Notes: a model not told the origin generated them from the letters alone. Shown: positions 41,838-51,342, counted from the stretch's first letter. The stretch: DNA of 64,000 bases from JALYNX01 sp963724825 (GCA_963724825.1 CAVRWT010000005.1:1-64000); one strand, 5' to 3'. Numbers and translations are program-made.

Positions 41838-44165
41838 GAGGCGACCCTCTCCACCGTCGAGGTCTCGGGGCCCTTGGTGACCTCGAATCGGACCGGGATC
41901 CGCTCGGATAGCTCCTGGACGTGGGTCACGATGCCAACCGTTCGCCCTCCGCTGGCCAACTCATCGAGGACCGAAGCCACGATGTCGATCGACTCCTGGT
42001 CGAGTGAGCCGAACCCCTCGTCGAGGAGCACGCATTCGAGCCGGGACGAGGTTCCGGTCAGCTCCGCGAGCTGCTCCGCCATCGAAAGCGACAGTGACAG
42101 GGCAACGAGGAAGGTCTCGCCGCCGGAGAGCCCTCGAGTGGTCCTTCTCAGATCGGCGTTTCGGTGGTCGACCACCTCGAAATGGCTGCGGTTGGCCAAC
42201 AGCGAGTAGGCGCCCCCGGTTAGCTCGTGGAGGAGGACATTCGCCCCGTCGACGAGGGTCTCCATCGCCTCTTCGAGGAGCCAGGCTTCGAAATTGTTGG
42301 ACTTGAGGTGGGTGCCGAGAGATGAGGCGACACGAGCTCTGGCGACTTCGGTCTCGAGCTGACGCCCGATTTCCGCAGACTCGGCTATCGACTTCTCCAG
42401 TTCTTGGATTTCGGACTTGCGCCGCTCCTCGGCGAGGACCAGCTGCGCTTCGGGTGAGCCCGCCGTCTCTACGCCCAGCCCTTCCAGCCAGGCCGCCATC
42501 GCTTCGAAGGCCCCGCGCACTCCAGCCTCGGCGGCCTCGACCACCACGCCCCGGTCGGCGAGATCAGCCTTGCCCTTCTCAACTGCGTCGGTGCGCCAGG
42601 CCTCGAACAGCTGCCAGGCCTCAACTGGATCGTCGCCAGGGATCGGCGGCTTCTCCGTAGCGACCAGGTCGCGGGCGGTGTGCAGGGCCTCGAGGAGCCC
42701 CGACGCCCGGATCGCCAACTCGTCCACCCTGGCCTGTGCCTCGGCGACAGCTCTCCTGAGCAGCAGACAATTCGCCCTCGAGCACGGCTCGCTTCTCGAG
42801 CAGGGCTCGCACCTCCGCAATCGACGCATCGACCACTTCCGCCGATGGCGCATCGGTGAGCAGGGCGCTGGCCTCGGATAGCTGGGTGTCGATGCCTTTG
42901 GCCTCACCCTCGGCGCCCTTCAGCCGATCCCGGGCCTCGCCCACCCGAGACTCGAGCTCGGCGAGCTCCCCGGACAGGCGATCGATCGACTCGCCGGGGC
43001 CGCCGCCGACCTGCGGGAGGGCCCCGACCACGACCTCGCATACCGGGCACGGCTCGCCAACTACGAGGCCCTGTCTGACGGCGTGGGCGGCGTGACCGAT
43101 CCGTGCCGCCTCGAGTTCGCCGTATACCCGTTGGCGGGTGGAGGTGATCTCTTCGAGTTGGGCGGCTAGCCCATCGAGGTCGAGGGCGGAACGACGCGCT
43201 GCAAGCTGGTCGAGCCGCTCCATTCCCGCCTTCCACGACTCGAGTTGGGTCAGTGCGGGCTGCCCTGTGAGGGCAAGATCGATCTCGTCACGTCTCGCAG
43301 CCAGGTCGGTCAGTGATCCGGCCAGCGCCTCGATGCGGGCGAAAGCATCGGCCCGATCCTTTTCGATCGTCGCCAGATCCTTGGGCGCAGCAATCGACCC
43401 CAGTCGAGCCAGGGTCAGGCTGGTTTCCTCATGTGCGGCTTTCGCCGATTCGAGCTCCGACCCGAGCTTCGCCATGGCTTCGACTCGTGAGGGGAGCTCT
43501 TGTCGGGCCTCGACTATCGCCGCCAGGCGCACCCGCGCCTCTTCGACCTGTTCGGGAGCTGGAACGTCGAGCTTGGCCAGGCTCTCCTCCATCGCCTGGG
43601 CCCGACCCTCGGCGGTCCTGGCCCTGGCGTTGGCCAGCTGCATGACCCTCTCGAACAGGCCGATGTCGAGCAGCGCCCGGAGCAAGGCCTGGCGCTCGCT
43701 CGGCTTGTCGGTCAAGAAGTCGGCAAAGGCTCCCTGGGGAAGGACGACTGCTTTGGTGAATTGCTCGTAGGTGAGACCGAGGAGCTCGATGACCCGGCTG
43801 GTGACCTCGTCGGCGCCGCGGGCAAGGACCTCGCCTTCGACTCTCTCCAAAGTTGCCTCGGTGGTGGTTGCACCTGCGTTCCTGCGCTCGACGAGGCGGG
43901 CCGCGATATAAGTCTCGTCGCCGACCGAGAACTCGAAAGAGACCTTGGTCAGATCGGCCCGGGCCGAGATGACAGGAGCCACCGATCGACGATCGTCGAG
44001 CCGGGGAATCGTCCCGTAGAGGGCGAAGATCATTCCGTCGATCACACTGGACTTGCCCGCACCGGTGGGCCCGGACAGAACGAAAAGGTCGGCCTCGGTG
44101 AAGTCGACTTCGACCCGCTGCCGGTAGGCGAGGAAGCCATCCAGAACCAACCGGCGCGGCCTCAC
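41834..44165 (-). CDS. sbcC: SbcC/Rad50 ATPase (one frameshift)
   Basis: Corrected length about 776 residues, shorter than E. coli SbcC. Walker A is SGPTGAGKSS (31-40), the coiled-coil arms meet at a zinc hook CPVC (373-376), the signature is GLSGGETF, and Walker B is VLLDEGFGSLD. An extra base near 42752-42757 separates the N-terminal half from the second half (EAVAEAQARVDELA...). It pairs with SbcD to cut DNA ends and hairpins. It overlaps sbcD by ATGA. Confidence 0.92.
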
Positions 44166-45292
44166 TGCGGAACCGCCTCTTCCTCGAGCTCGCGGAACAG
44201 GTCGAGCACCGCAGGATCGTCAACGCCCTTGTGCTCCAAATAGGTGGCGAACAGGTCGACAGGGGATCGACCCGCTCTGGTGACCCGCTCCGCGGGCCGG
44301 CCGTCTTCAGATCGGGCGATGATCACGTCCACCGCCCCCGGGATCGCGGCACGAACCTCCTCGTTGAGCCCGGCCCGGGCCTTTTCGTCGAGCACCACCT
44401 TGACAAAGGCGCCCTCCACCTCGGGGGCCAGGGCAATCACCTGCTCCAAGGTCCCTGCCAGCTGGACCAATCTGGTGCCCCCTTCAATCGGCACTTCCTC
44501 GACGGCGACCGGCTTGCCCGCTTCGGCGTCGACGACGAGAACACCCTTCCGGTCGGCGACCTCCCCGAAGTCGAGCTGCATCGGCGATCCGCTGTACCAA
44601 ACGGGTGCCGGGGCCGGGACCCTCTGCTGCCGATGGAGATGCCCGAGAGCGACGTAGGAGAGATGTCCGGGAAAGGCCTGAGGCGGGATGTCGTATCCCA
44701 GGATGTGGGATTCGCGCTCCCCTCCCCCGGTGGTGGCGCCGTACACAAACGCATGTCCGATCGCGATGTTGACGGTGTCCAGGCCCATGTCAGCAGTGAG
44801 GGCTTCGATGATTCTCCTCAGCCGCTGCTCGTAGGTCTGAACCCGCTGATCGGGGTCGAGATCCATGATCTGCTCCGCCTTGATGATCCCCCGCTGTGAC
44901 ACGAACGGGATGAAGGCGGCGCGGAGGCCCAGGGATTCGATGGTGGCGACCCCGCCCTCGCCCGGTGGAGTGGGCCGGGGCACGACCAGGATCCGCCCCA
45001 GGTCGAGCAACGGCTTGACGGCGTCGAGGCGAGCGGCGCTGTCGTGATTTCCGCCGACTACGAGAACCGGCCCAACCTCTGCCAGATCGAGCAACCCCCG
45101 GTAGACGATTGCCTCATCCTCGGGTGATGGAGAGGAGATGTCGAACAGGTCGCCGGCAACCAAGGTGGCATCGACCTTGCGGTCACGCGCAATGGCGGCG
45201 ATCTCGGCAAGCACTTCCCGGTGCTCGTCGGAGCGGGAACGGCCGCGCATCTTCCTGCCCACGTGCCAATCGGAGGTGTGGAGCAGTCTCAT
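44162..45292 (-). CDS. sbcD: SbcD/Mre11 exonuclease subunit
   Basis: 376 residues. Metallophosphoesterase motifs are TSDWHVGR (Asp8, His10), VAGDLFD, VGGNHDS, a GHAFVYG and a GHLHRQQ segment, the order seen in Mre11/SbcD. It supplies the Mn-dependent nuclease of the SbcCD complex. It is 62 bases downstream of herA on the same strand and overlaps sbcC. Confidence 0.93.
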   Translation of the reverse strand: MRLLHTSDWHVGRKMRGRSRSDEHREVLAEIAAIARDRKVDATLVAGDLFDISSPSPEDEAIVYRGLLDLAEVGPVLVVGGNHDSAARLDAVKPLLDLGRILVVPRPTPPGEGGVATIESLGLRAAFIPFVSQRGIIKAEQIMDLDPDQRVQTYEQRLRRIIEALTADMGLDTVNIAIGHAFVYGATTGGGERESHILGYDIPPQAFPGHLSYVALGHLHRQQRVPAPAPVWYSGSPMQLDFGEVADRKGVLVVDAEAGKPVAVEEVPIEGGTRLVQLAGTLEQVIALAPEVEGAFVKVVLDEKARAGLNEEVRAAIPGAVDVIIARSEDGRPAERVTRAGRSPVDLFATYLEHKGVDDPAVLDLFRELEEEAVPQ

Positions 45293-45354
45293 TTGGCCTG
45301 ATTCACCGTCATCAGTCCGATCGTAGGACCGGGGTGGGACAGATTCCGGGACTC

Positions 45355-47028
45355 CTAGAGGTCCTGGAACGGGTCGGCCGGCGCATCACCCGAAACCGGC
45401 ATCGCCCCCGCCTCGGACGCTCTGGTGGCCCAGGCGGGAAAGGGGAATTCGAGAACCAGCGGGACGGGCAGCTCCGGCTGGGCGAGGAGCATCGTGCCCG
45501 GTTTGAGGATGGTGGCTCTTTGCCGCTGGGAAGCCGGGAGAAAGCCGTATTCCTCCCGTGACGCCTCGGCAGAGTCCAATCTTCCGACGATTCGGATCGA
45601 GGAGTTGGCAATGATCCGACGCTCCACTTCGGACGCCGTCTGTTGGGCACCGATCAGGATCACCCCGAGCGATCTCCCTCGTTCTGCCACATCGAGGAGC
45701 ACCTCCTTGATCGGGCTGAAGCCCTCCCGGGGGGCGTACTTGTTCAACTCATCGAGGACGAGTAGCAACAACTCCTCGGACTGTCCGGCGTCCTCCTTGT
45801 CCTCGAAGGCACGCCTCACGGTGACCCCGACCACGAACCGCTTCGCCCGGTCGTTCAGGTTGTGAAGGTCGACAACGGTCACCTGATGACCCTGAATGTC
45901 GATGCTGTGGCGCGCCGGATTGGGGATATCCCCCCGGATCAGGCGCTCGACGTGGCGCACCGAGCCCTGAAGTCGCCGCACGAAGGCGTTGACCGTCCCC
46001 TGGCCGATGTGTGGGCCCGCCCACTCGCTATTCGAGTCGTCCTCCTGCACCTTTCTCGTGATGAGATCGACGAGCTCGCGGAAGGTGCGCACCGTCTCGC
46101 CTTCGATCCGGACCGATCCGCCGTCCCCCTCCTCGGCATGCCTCAGCTGGGCCATCACGTTGTACACCACCATCGTGTACTGGGCGCGCTCGTCTTCGGC
46201 ATCGGCGAAGAGGAAGACCATCAGATCCTGGTGGCAGAACTCGGCGAGAGTCCAGAAGAACGAAGTGATGTCGGAGCGAGAGCTCACTTCGGCAACCGCA
46301 CTGCCGGAACCCGCCCTTGGCGGGGCGAACAGCCCGACAGACTCGAAGGGCCGCGCCGGGAGGCCGAGGTCCTGGTACCGCCTTCTGGCGTCGTCGTCGA
46401 GGCTGACGTTGGGGCGATCGATGTGGAGGAGGTCTTCGCCCTTCACGTTGAAGATCAATGCTTTGGTGTTGACCGCCGCCGTCCCCAGCACGTCGGAGGT
46501 GAACAATGAGTGGAGCAGGAAAGTGGCGTAACTGGTCTTGGTGGCCACACCCGACACCCCCGAGATGTTCACGTGGGCCCCGCGTTGGCCGTTGAGGAAC
46601 TCGAAGTTGGCGTAGAGCGGCTCGCCATTTCGTGACGCACCGACCGGGAACCTCCGCTCCATGCGATCAAAGAACAGGGCCTGGTCCCGCTCTGCGCCCT
46701 CTGCCCGACGCACTGGCTGCCCGGGGCGGGGTGGCACGAAGATCTCGGGCTCGACCCTGGTGGCCGTGATCTGCGCCGCCTCCATGACCTCGGCGGGAAG
46801 CACTCCGTCCTCGATCAGGAACACGTCGGAATCGAAACGCGCCCCCTCATAGCGGGCCCGGACCTGGCTGACCGTGCCGAATATCTTGACCAACTCGCCG
46901 GTGGGGAGCACCCGCTCGAGAGCGACCACGTCATCGAGCTCCAGATACTCGCCCTCGGCGACACCCACCCAAAACTCGAGCGGGGTCGCATCCACGGTCC
47001 CGAGAACCCGGCCCACCATTTCTTCCAT
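45355..47028 (-). CDS. herA: HerA-like hexameric ATPase/translocase
   Basis: 557 residues with a HAS-barrel-like N-terminal domain (about 1-110) and a FtsK/HerA-type ATPase domain. Walker B is LLLLVLDELNKYAP, followed by the arginine-finger-rich AERGRSLGVILIGAQQ. The P-loop is unusual: SGVSGVATKTS (156-166), where the canonical second Gly before Lys is replaced. HerA pumps DNA for NurA. It heads the repair operon and is divergent from mgs. Confidence 0.85.
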   Translation of the reverse strand: MEEMVGRVLGTVDATPLEFWVGVAEGEYLELDDVVALERVLPTGELVKIFGTVSQVRARYEGARFDSDVFLIEDGVLPAEVMEAAQITATRVEPEIFVPPRPGQPVRRAEGAERDQALFFDRMERRFPVGASRNGEPLYANFEFLNGQRGAHVNISGVSGVATKTSYATFLLHSLFTSDVLGTAAVNTKALIFNVKGEDLLHIDRPNVSLDDDARRRYQDLGLPARPFESVGLFAPPRAGSGSAVAEVSSRSDITSFFWTLAEFCHQDLMVFLFADAEDERAQYTMVVYNVMAQLRHAEEGDGGSVRIEGETVRTFRELVDLITRKVQEDDSNSEWAGPHIGQGTVNAFVRRLQGSVRHVERLIRGDIPNPARHSIDIQGHQVTVVDLHNLNDRAKRFVVGVTVRRAFEDKEDAGQSEELLLLVLDELNKYAPREGFSPIKEVLLDVAERGRSLGVILIGAQQTASEVERRIIANSSIRIVGRLDSAEASREEYGFLPASQRQRATILKPGTMLLAQPELPVPLVLEFPFPAWATRASEAGAMPVSGDAPADPFQDL

Positions 47029-47072
47029 TTCCAGCGAGCGTAGACCCGCCCTGGGACAGGAATCGGTCTCCT

Positions 47073-48272
47073 ATGGTGGTTTCGGTGAGTCTGGCGGTGT
47101 TCCCGTTCAAAGACGAGGATCCGGGGCTGGTGATCGCCAACCTCGGGAAGGCCGCGTCCCATCCCCGAATCGATGAAGTGTGGGCCGTCGCCTCCGAAGA
47201 AGGTTCCCTCACCCGGAGAGTGGAAGCCGGGGCCATCGGGATCGAGACCGAACTGGGCAAGCCGATCCGGGTGGTCCACCAGGAGCGAATCGGCGTCTAC
47301 CGGCCGGGCAAGGGAGATGCGATGAACACGGCCATCCGGCTCGCTGCCGGTCAAGGCCGGGAACGGGTCCATTTCTACGACGCCGACATCACCAACTTCG
47401 ACGCAGGCTGGATCGACGGTGCGGAGCAGGCGGCGGATCGCGGATACGGCGTGGTCCGGCACCGGTTCCCGAGAGCGGCGACCGACGCCATGATCACCTG
47501 GATGATCACCCGGCCCGGGTTTGCCCTGCTCTTTCCCGGCACTTTCCTCCCCCGACTCAATCAGCCCCTGGGGGGCGAGGTGCTTCTGAGCCGGGTCGCG
47601 TTGGAGTCCCTCGCCGGGTCGGAAATGGTGACTTCCCGCTCGGATTGGGGCATCGACACGGTGATCACATTCGTGACTTCAACTCTCGACATCGGGCTCT
47701 ATGAGCACCTCGTGGCCGACGGCAAGCGACACACCCTCTACGGGTCTCTGGACGAGCTGCGATCCATGGTTGTCGAGTGCCTCGACGCCCTCGCCGGGCT
47801 GGCCGGTCTTCGGGGCCCCGATCCCTCCGCCCGCCACGGAAGCGATCCGCCGGCAGTGGTCCCCGACGACCTCAAGCAAACCATGGCCTACGACCTGGAA
47901 TCGACGCTGCCTCTGCTCTCGACCGGCTGGACGGATGCCGAGTCCGCGCTGGCAAAGGGTCTCCCCATGAAGATCAGGGACGGGCTCAACGCCAATGTCG
48001 AGCCCTCTGGAGTGGGCTTCATGGATGCTGCGGCGTGGCTGGATGCGCTGCAGTTCCTGCTCTCGGGCTTCCGCCTCGGGGACAGGGGATGGGAATCGCT
48101 CGCCTTCCGCCTCTGGTTGGCCCGGGTCGTCGCCTACACCACCAATCAGGCGCAGGCCGGGTATGACAACGCAATCGACTATCTCGAAGCAACGATCCGC
48201 GAATACGAGGGCGTCGGGATGAGGGCTCCGGGCTCGATCACTCGCAATAGACCCTCGCGACGGAGGCGGTGA
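47073..48272 (+). CDS. mgs: Mannosylglycerate synthase (GT78)
   Basis: 399 residues (an in-frame GTG at 47085 is an alternative start and fits the family better). It transfers mannose from GDP-mannose to D-glycerate in one step, giving the compatible solute mannosylglycerate. Close resemblance to the Rhodothermus marinus enzyme is seen in FPFKDEDP, RPGKGDAMNTA, HFYDADITNF with the DxD metal motif, RHRFPRAATDAMITWMITR, QPLGGEVLLSR, SDWGIDT and AYDLESTL. I compared with the known sequence from memory only. No MG-phosphate pathway gene is near. Confidence 0.85.
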   Translation: MVVSVSLAVFPFKDEDPGLVIANLGKAASHPRIDEVWAVASEEGSLTRRVEAGAIGIETELGKPIRVVHQERIGVYRPGKGDAMNTAIRLAAGQGRERVHFYDADITNFDAGWIDGAEQAADRGYGVVRHRFPRAATDAMITWMITRPGFALLFPGTFLPRLNQPLGGEVLLSRVALESLAGSEMVTSRSDWGIDTVITFVTSTLDIGLYEHLVADGKRHTLYGSLDELRSMVVECLDALAGLAGLRGPDPSARHGSDPPAVVPDDLKQTMAYDLESTLPLLSTGWTDAESALAKGLPMKIRDGLNANVEPSGVGFMDAAAWLDALQFLLSGFRLGDRGWESLAFRLWLARVVAYTTNQAQAGYDNAIDYLEATIREYEGVGMRAPGSITRNRPSRRRR

Positions 48273-49194
48273 CGGAATAGAAGGGGTCGATCATGTTCCC
48301 GACCTGAAGTCGCCCGACTTGCCCCAGGAGCTCGTAAGCCTCGAGTTGTGAGAGGCCCGAACCGCGGACCAGGCGCCGCACCAGGTCGGTGTATGCCGCT
48401 CTGGCGCAGTCGCCCAGGCTCACACCTTGCATGCCTGCAATCGACCCGATCGAGTCCGCGGTGTTGAGTTGCGGCAAGCCAACGAAGTTGGCCGCATCTG
48501 CATCCGACACCCGAACCGTCATTTCGACCTCGGCTTCGATCTCAAGTGCGACACCGGTGATCTCCCCATCGCCCTGTGCGCCATGCGCATCTCCCACTGA
48601 GAGCAGAGCGCCATCGACATTCACCGGCAGCACCAGGGTGGCGCCGGATCCGATCCCCGGCTGGTCTACGTCGCCAAGGTATTCGGGGCTCTGACTGAAA
48701 CTCATGCGTCGCTCTCTCGGAGGGGCGACACCCACTGTCCCAAGGAAGGGGTGCATGGGAATAGTCATGGTGCGACCACCCAGCTCCGTCGCGGCCACAC
48801 CGTGACGATAAGGGATCTCCCTCACCTCCGAACCGAGGGAAGGCTGCAGCCCGTAGGAATCAGTGGAGAGAGCCCCGAACCCGTGAAAGACACCGTTCCA
48901 CGCAGTACCGACCGGTGGATCAGGGTCAACGCGGTGGATCTCGACCTCGATTACCTGACCTCGCCTTGATCCCGCCACCGCGAACGGCCCGGTCAACGGA
49001 CAGGCGCCCCCAAGCCGCTCCACCACTTCATCGATATGCAGCCCGTTTGGTGGCATCTGCCTCCACAGACCGCAGATCGAGTCCGCCGTTCTGACCACGA
49101 ATCGCTCGCCGTCTGCGATCTCGGCGATCGGCTCGCCCTCGGGATCGAAGAACAGAGTCGTCTGATCGCGGTCGAAGGTTCGCTCAGGAGCCAT
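48238..49194 (-). CDS. Acetamidase/formamidase-family amide hydrolase
   Basis: 318 residues. The FmdA/AmdA-type fold shows VEIHRVDP, a GFGALSTD loop, TIPMHPFLGTVGVAPP, LVLPVNVDGALLSVGDAHGAQGDGE and an end with TASVARVYCE. It hydrolyses formamide or acetamide to ammonia and the acid. It overlaps the upstream chimeric gene by 11 bases and the mgs gene (opposite strand) by 35. Part of a nitrogen-acquisition patch. Confidence 0.85.
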   Translation of the reverse strand: MAPERTFDRDQTTLFFDPEGEPIAEIADGERFVVRTADSICGLWRQMPPNGLHIDEVVERLGGACPLTGPFAVAGSRRGQVIEVEIHRVDPDPPVGTAWNGVFHGFGALSTDSYGLQPSLGSEVREIPYRHGVAATELGGRTMTIPMHPFLGTVGVAPPRERRMSFSQSPEYLGDVDQPGIGSGATLVLPVNVDGALLSVGDAHGAQGDGEITGVALEIEAEVEMTVRVSDADAANFVGLPQLNTADSIGSIAGMQGVSLGDCARAAYTDLVRRLVRGSGLSQLEAYELLGQVGRLQVGNMIDPFYSVTASVARVYCE

Positions 49195-50740
49195 AGCGGG
49201 CTTCGTACGCGGCTACCGCCATCTCGAAGCACTCGATGGGAGCGCGCAGCACTCCGGCCCCGATTTGGCCGCCGTCCCGGCCCCCGAGGCCGCCGTCGAT
49301 CACCGGTGTGATCCCGGTTTCCAGCACCTTGAAGATGTCGATCCCGGTCGGCGTCCCCCGAAACTCGAAATATGGGATGAAGAAGTCAGGGTGCTCTCCG
49401 ACAGTGATCTCGTACATCTCGAGGTTGCTCTGGATCATTGCCTGGGGCGTTCCACCCTGGTACATCTGGAGGGGGAAGGCACACGCCTGCGCGAAGCCAC
49501 CCAGGCCAGCCGTCTCGGTGACATGGCTCTCTCCACCCATCCAAACCAGATCGTCGATGCTGAACCCTTCAAAGAAATGACCTTGCGCTGTGGGAGGGGG
49601 ACCGACAAACCAATCATCGCCCAGGCCGGAGACCCGGATCCCGTATCCGTTACACGAGATGCTCATCGTGTTGACCAAGCTCGAACCGTCGACCCCGGCG
49701 GCCTGGTCGACGGCGACCTTCGAGGCAGCCATTGCGAGACGGAGAAAGAAGTAGTCACTCTCATCGAGGAAGGTGAGGGTCCGTTGCACCGATTCGACAT
49801 CCCGGCCCGCGACCTCCAAGAGATACGGAAACAAGGCGCGGGTGAGAAGCATGGTGCCCGCAGTGTTCCGACTGTGCAGTTCGTCACCCATGCGCAGCGC
49901 CCGTGACATCATCGGCTTGAGTGGGATCCCACCCGAAGCGAGAACCGCTTCACGAATCACAGATGCAACCACCCCATTGACGAAGTCCAGTTGCTCTTTG
50001 ACGTCGTCGCCGTATGTCCCGTAGTTGAGACGACGATGCGACTCACCTTCGTAGAAGTTGCAGAAACCGAGATTCCCGCCTTCACCATTACGAACCACGA
50101 AGACGGGCATCGAAGCCGTGTAGATGCCCGCCACAGACCCGACGCACCCATGGTGATGGCAGGGCTCGATCTGGATTTCTCCAGACTCCAGCATCGACTC
50201 TGCCTCGGCTTCCGGGCCGGCTGCAATTGTGACTGCCAGCCCTTGATACAGATTGCAGGCGCTGTCTGCGGTTCGAACCTCCAGGCAGCGGCGATTCATC
50301 GGAAGCCGCGCCATCAAGGTGCGATTATTGCTTCCGTAAGCGCGGTAGACCGGGGCCCACGAGATCTCGTTCATGAGCCCTCGTGGGAGGAGCCGCTTGT
50401 ATGAGTTGACGGTTGGGCAGAGGACGGCACTCAGGCCATCACCATGCCGGACCACACCTGCCGTGAAGGCCAGAGCGAGGTCTGAGTATCCCGCGACATG
50501 CCCAAGGCCATCCTCACCTTCGAACAGGTTCTGACCGGACTTGGCGTCTGCGATCGAGATGTTGATGTGCGCACCTGACCCGAACGCCGTCGAGTAAGGC
50601 TTTGGCATGAAGCTGGCGAAGCATCCGAGTGTCCGGGCAACTGCCTTCGCCATGAGCTTGAAGATGACCATCCGATCTGCCATGCCGATGGCGTCGGTGT
50701 AAGCGAAGTCAAACTCGTAACCGCGTGTCGTGAAATGCAC
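49184..50740 (-). CDS. Chimeric ORF: C-terminal half of glutamine synthetase-like domain fused to the AllG (DUF1116) C-terminal part
   Basis: 518 residues from a GTG at 50740 with AGAGG upstream, in a single open frame. Residues 1-170 match the glutamine synthetase catalytic core (FDFAYTDAI, FGSGAHINIS, LEVRTADSACN) but lack the beta-grasp domain and the early metal-binding Glu residues. From about 180 the sequence changes to a DUF1116/AllG protein (SGEIQIEPCHHHGCVG, MPVFVVRNGEGG, MGDELHSRN), also without its N-terminal third. AllG is a subunit of oxamate carbamoyltransferase. Either a real fusion formed by deletion or an assembly join; the first half alone cannot be active. Confidence 0.7.
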   Translation of the reverse strand: MHFTTRGYEFDFAYTDAIGMADRMVIFKLMAKAVARTLGCFASFMPKPYSTAFGSGAHINISIADAKSGQNLFEGEDGLGHVAGYSDLALAFTAGVVRHGDGLSAVLCPTVNSYKRLLPRGLMNEISWAPVYRAYGSNNRTLMARLPMNRRCLEVRTADSACNLYQGLAVTIAAGPEAEAESMLESGEIQIEPCHHHGCVGSVAGIYTASMPVFVVRNGEGGNLGFCNFYEGESHRRLNYGTYGDDVKEQLDFVNGVVASVIREAVLASGGIPLKPMMSRALRMGDELHSRNTAGTMLLTRALFPYLLEVAGRDVESVQRTLTFLDESDYFFLRLAMAASKVAVDQAAGVDGSSLVNTMSISCNGYGIRVSGLGDDWFVGPPPTAQGHFFEGFSIDDLVWMGGESHVTETAGLGGFAQACAFPLQMYQGGTPQAMIQSNLEMYEITVGEHPDFFIPYFEFRGTPTGIDIFKVLETGITPVIDGGLGGRDGGQIGAGVLRAPIECFEMAVAAYEARYGS

Positions 50741-50748
50741 CCCTCTTT

Positions 50749-50787
50749 TTGTGCAAATGCGCAGCGAAACCACTTTGATAGTGCGCA
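50749..50787. promoter_or_regulatory. Likely operator for the adjacent Lrp/AsnC-type regulator
   Basis: The divergent gap of 47 bases holds a 14-base dyad TGTGCAAATGCGCA at 50750-50763 and a further TGCGCA at 50782-50787, 24 bases between TGCGCA copies. Both starts lie beside it. Lrp-type proteins usually bind several such half-sites in their own promoter region, so autoregulation plus control of the chimera-formamidase genes is likely. Confidence 0.55.
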
Positions 50788-51279
50788 ATGAGTAACCAGC
50801 CGACCTGGAATCAAGGTCGACGCGGCGTCCTCGACGAGACGGATCGTCGCATCGTGGCCATCCTCCAGGAGAACGGGCGCACCTCAAACCGCGAAGTTGC
50901 GCGGGTCCTGGGAGTCAGCGAAGCAACTATCAGGAACCGGATATCTCGCCTGATCGAAGACGACCTGATCAACATCGTGGCAGTACCCACTCCCCGGGCC
51001 GTTGGCATGACCATGTCGGCGATCCTGGGGATCTCGGTCTCCTTGCCAATGATGGAGGACGTCGTCGAAGAGCTAATCCACCAGCCGGAAGTCCGCTACG
51101 TCGGCATGGCGACCGGGAGACACGACGTCATCGTCGAAGCCTTCTTTCACGACCAAGAGCACCTGCTCGAGTTCGTCTCGAGGAGCGTCGGCCACATGGA
51201 AGGTGTGACCCGGGTCGAAACCTCGCTCATCCTTCGCGTCGCCAAGTTCTCCTACGAGTGGGAAATCCCGCTCGAGTAA
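50788..51279 (+). CDS. Lrp/AsnC-family transcriptional regulator
   Basis: 163 residues. Helix-turn-helix LDETDRRIVAILQENGRTSNR and VARVLGVSEATIRNRISRLI near the N-terminus (reading positions 15-55), then a RAM effector domain with VGMATGRHDVIVEAFF. It is divergent from the nitrogen-related operon. Ligand is likely an amino acid or nitrogen metabolite; not determined. Confidence 0.88.
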   Translation: MSNQPTWNQGRRGVLDETDRRIVAILQENGRTSNREVARVLGVSEATIRNRISRLIEDDLINIVAVPTPRAVGMTMSAILGISVSLPMMEDVVEELIHQPEVRYVGMATGRHDVIVEAFFHDQEHLLEFVSRSVGHMEGVTRVETSLILRVAKFSYEWEIPLE

Positions 51280-51342
51280 GCCGCTCAGGCGCCTCCGAAC
51301 TGATCCACCAAAAGTCGCCTGGCACCGACCACTCTTAGCGAC

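Noticed and set aside
50788..50887. N-terminal extension of the chimera to 50887
   Set aside because: It would overlap the Lrp-type gene on the other strand and reads as non-homologous sequence; the GTG at 50740 fits better.
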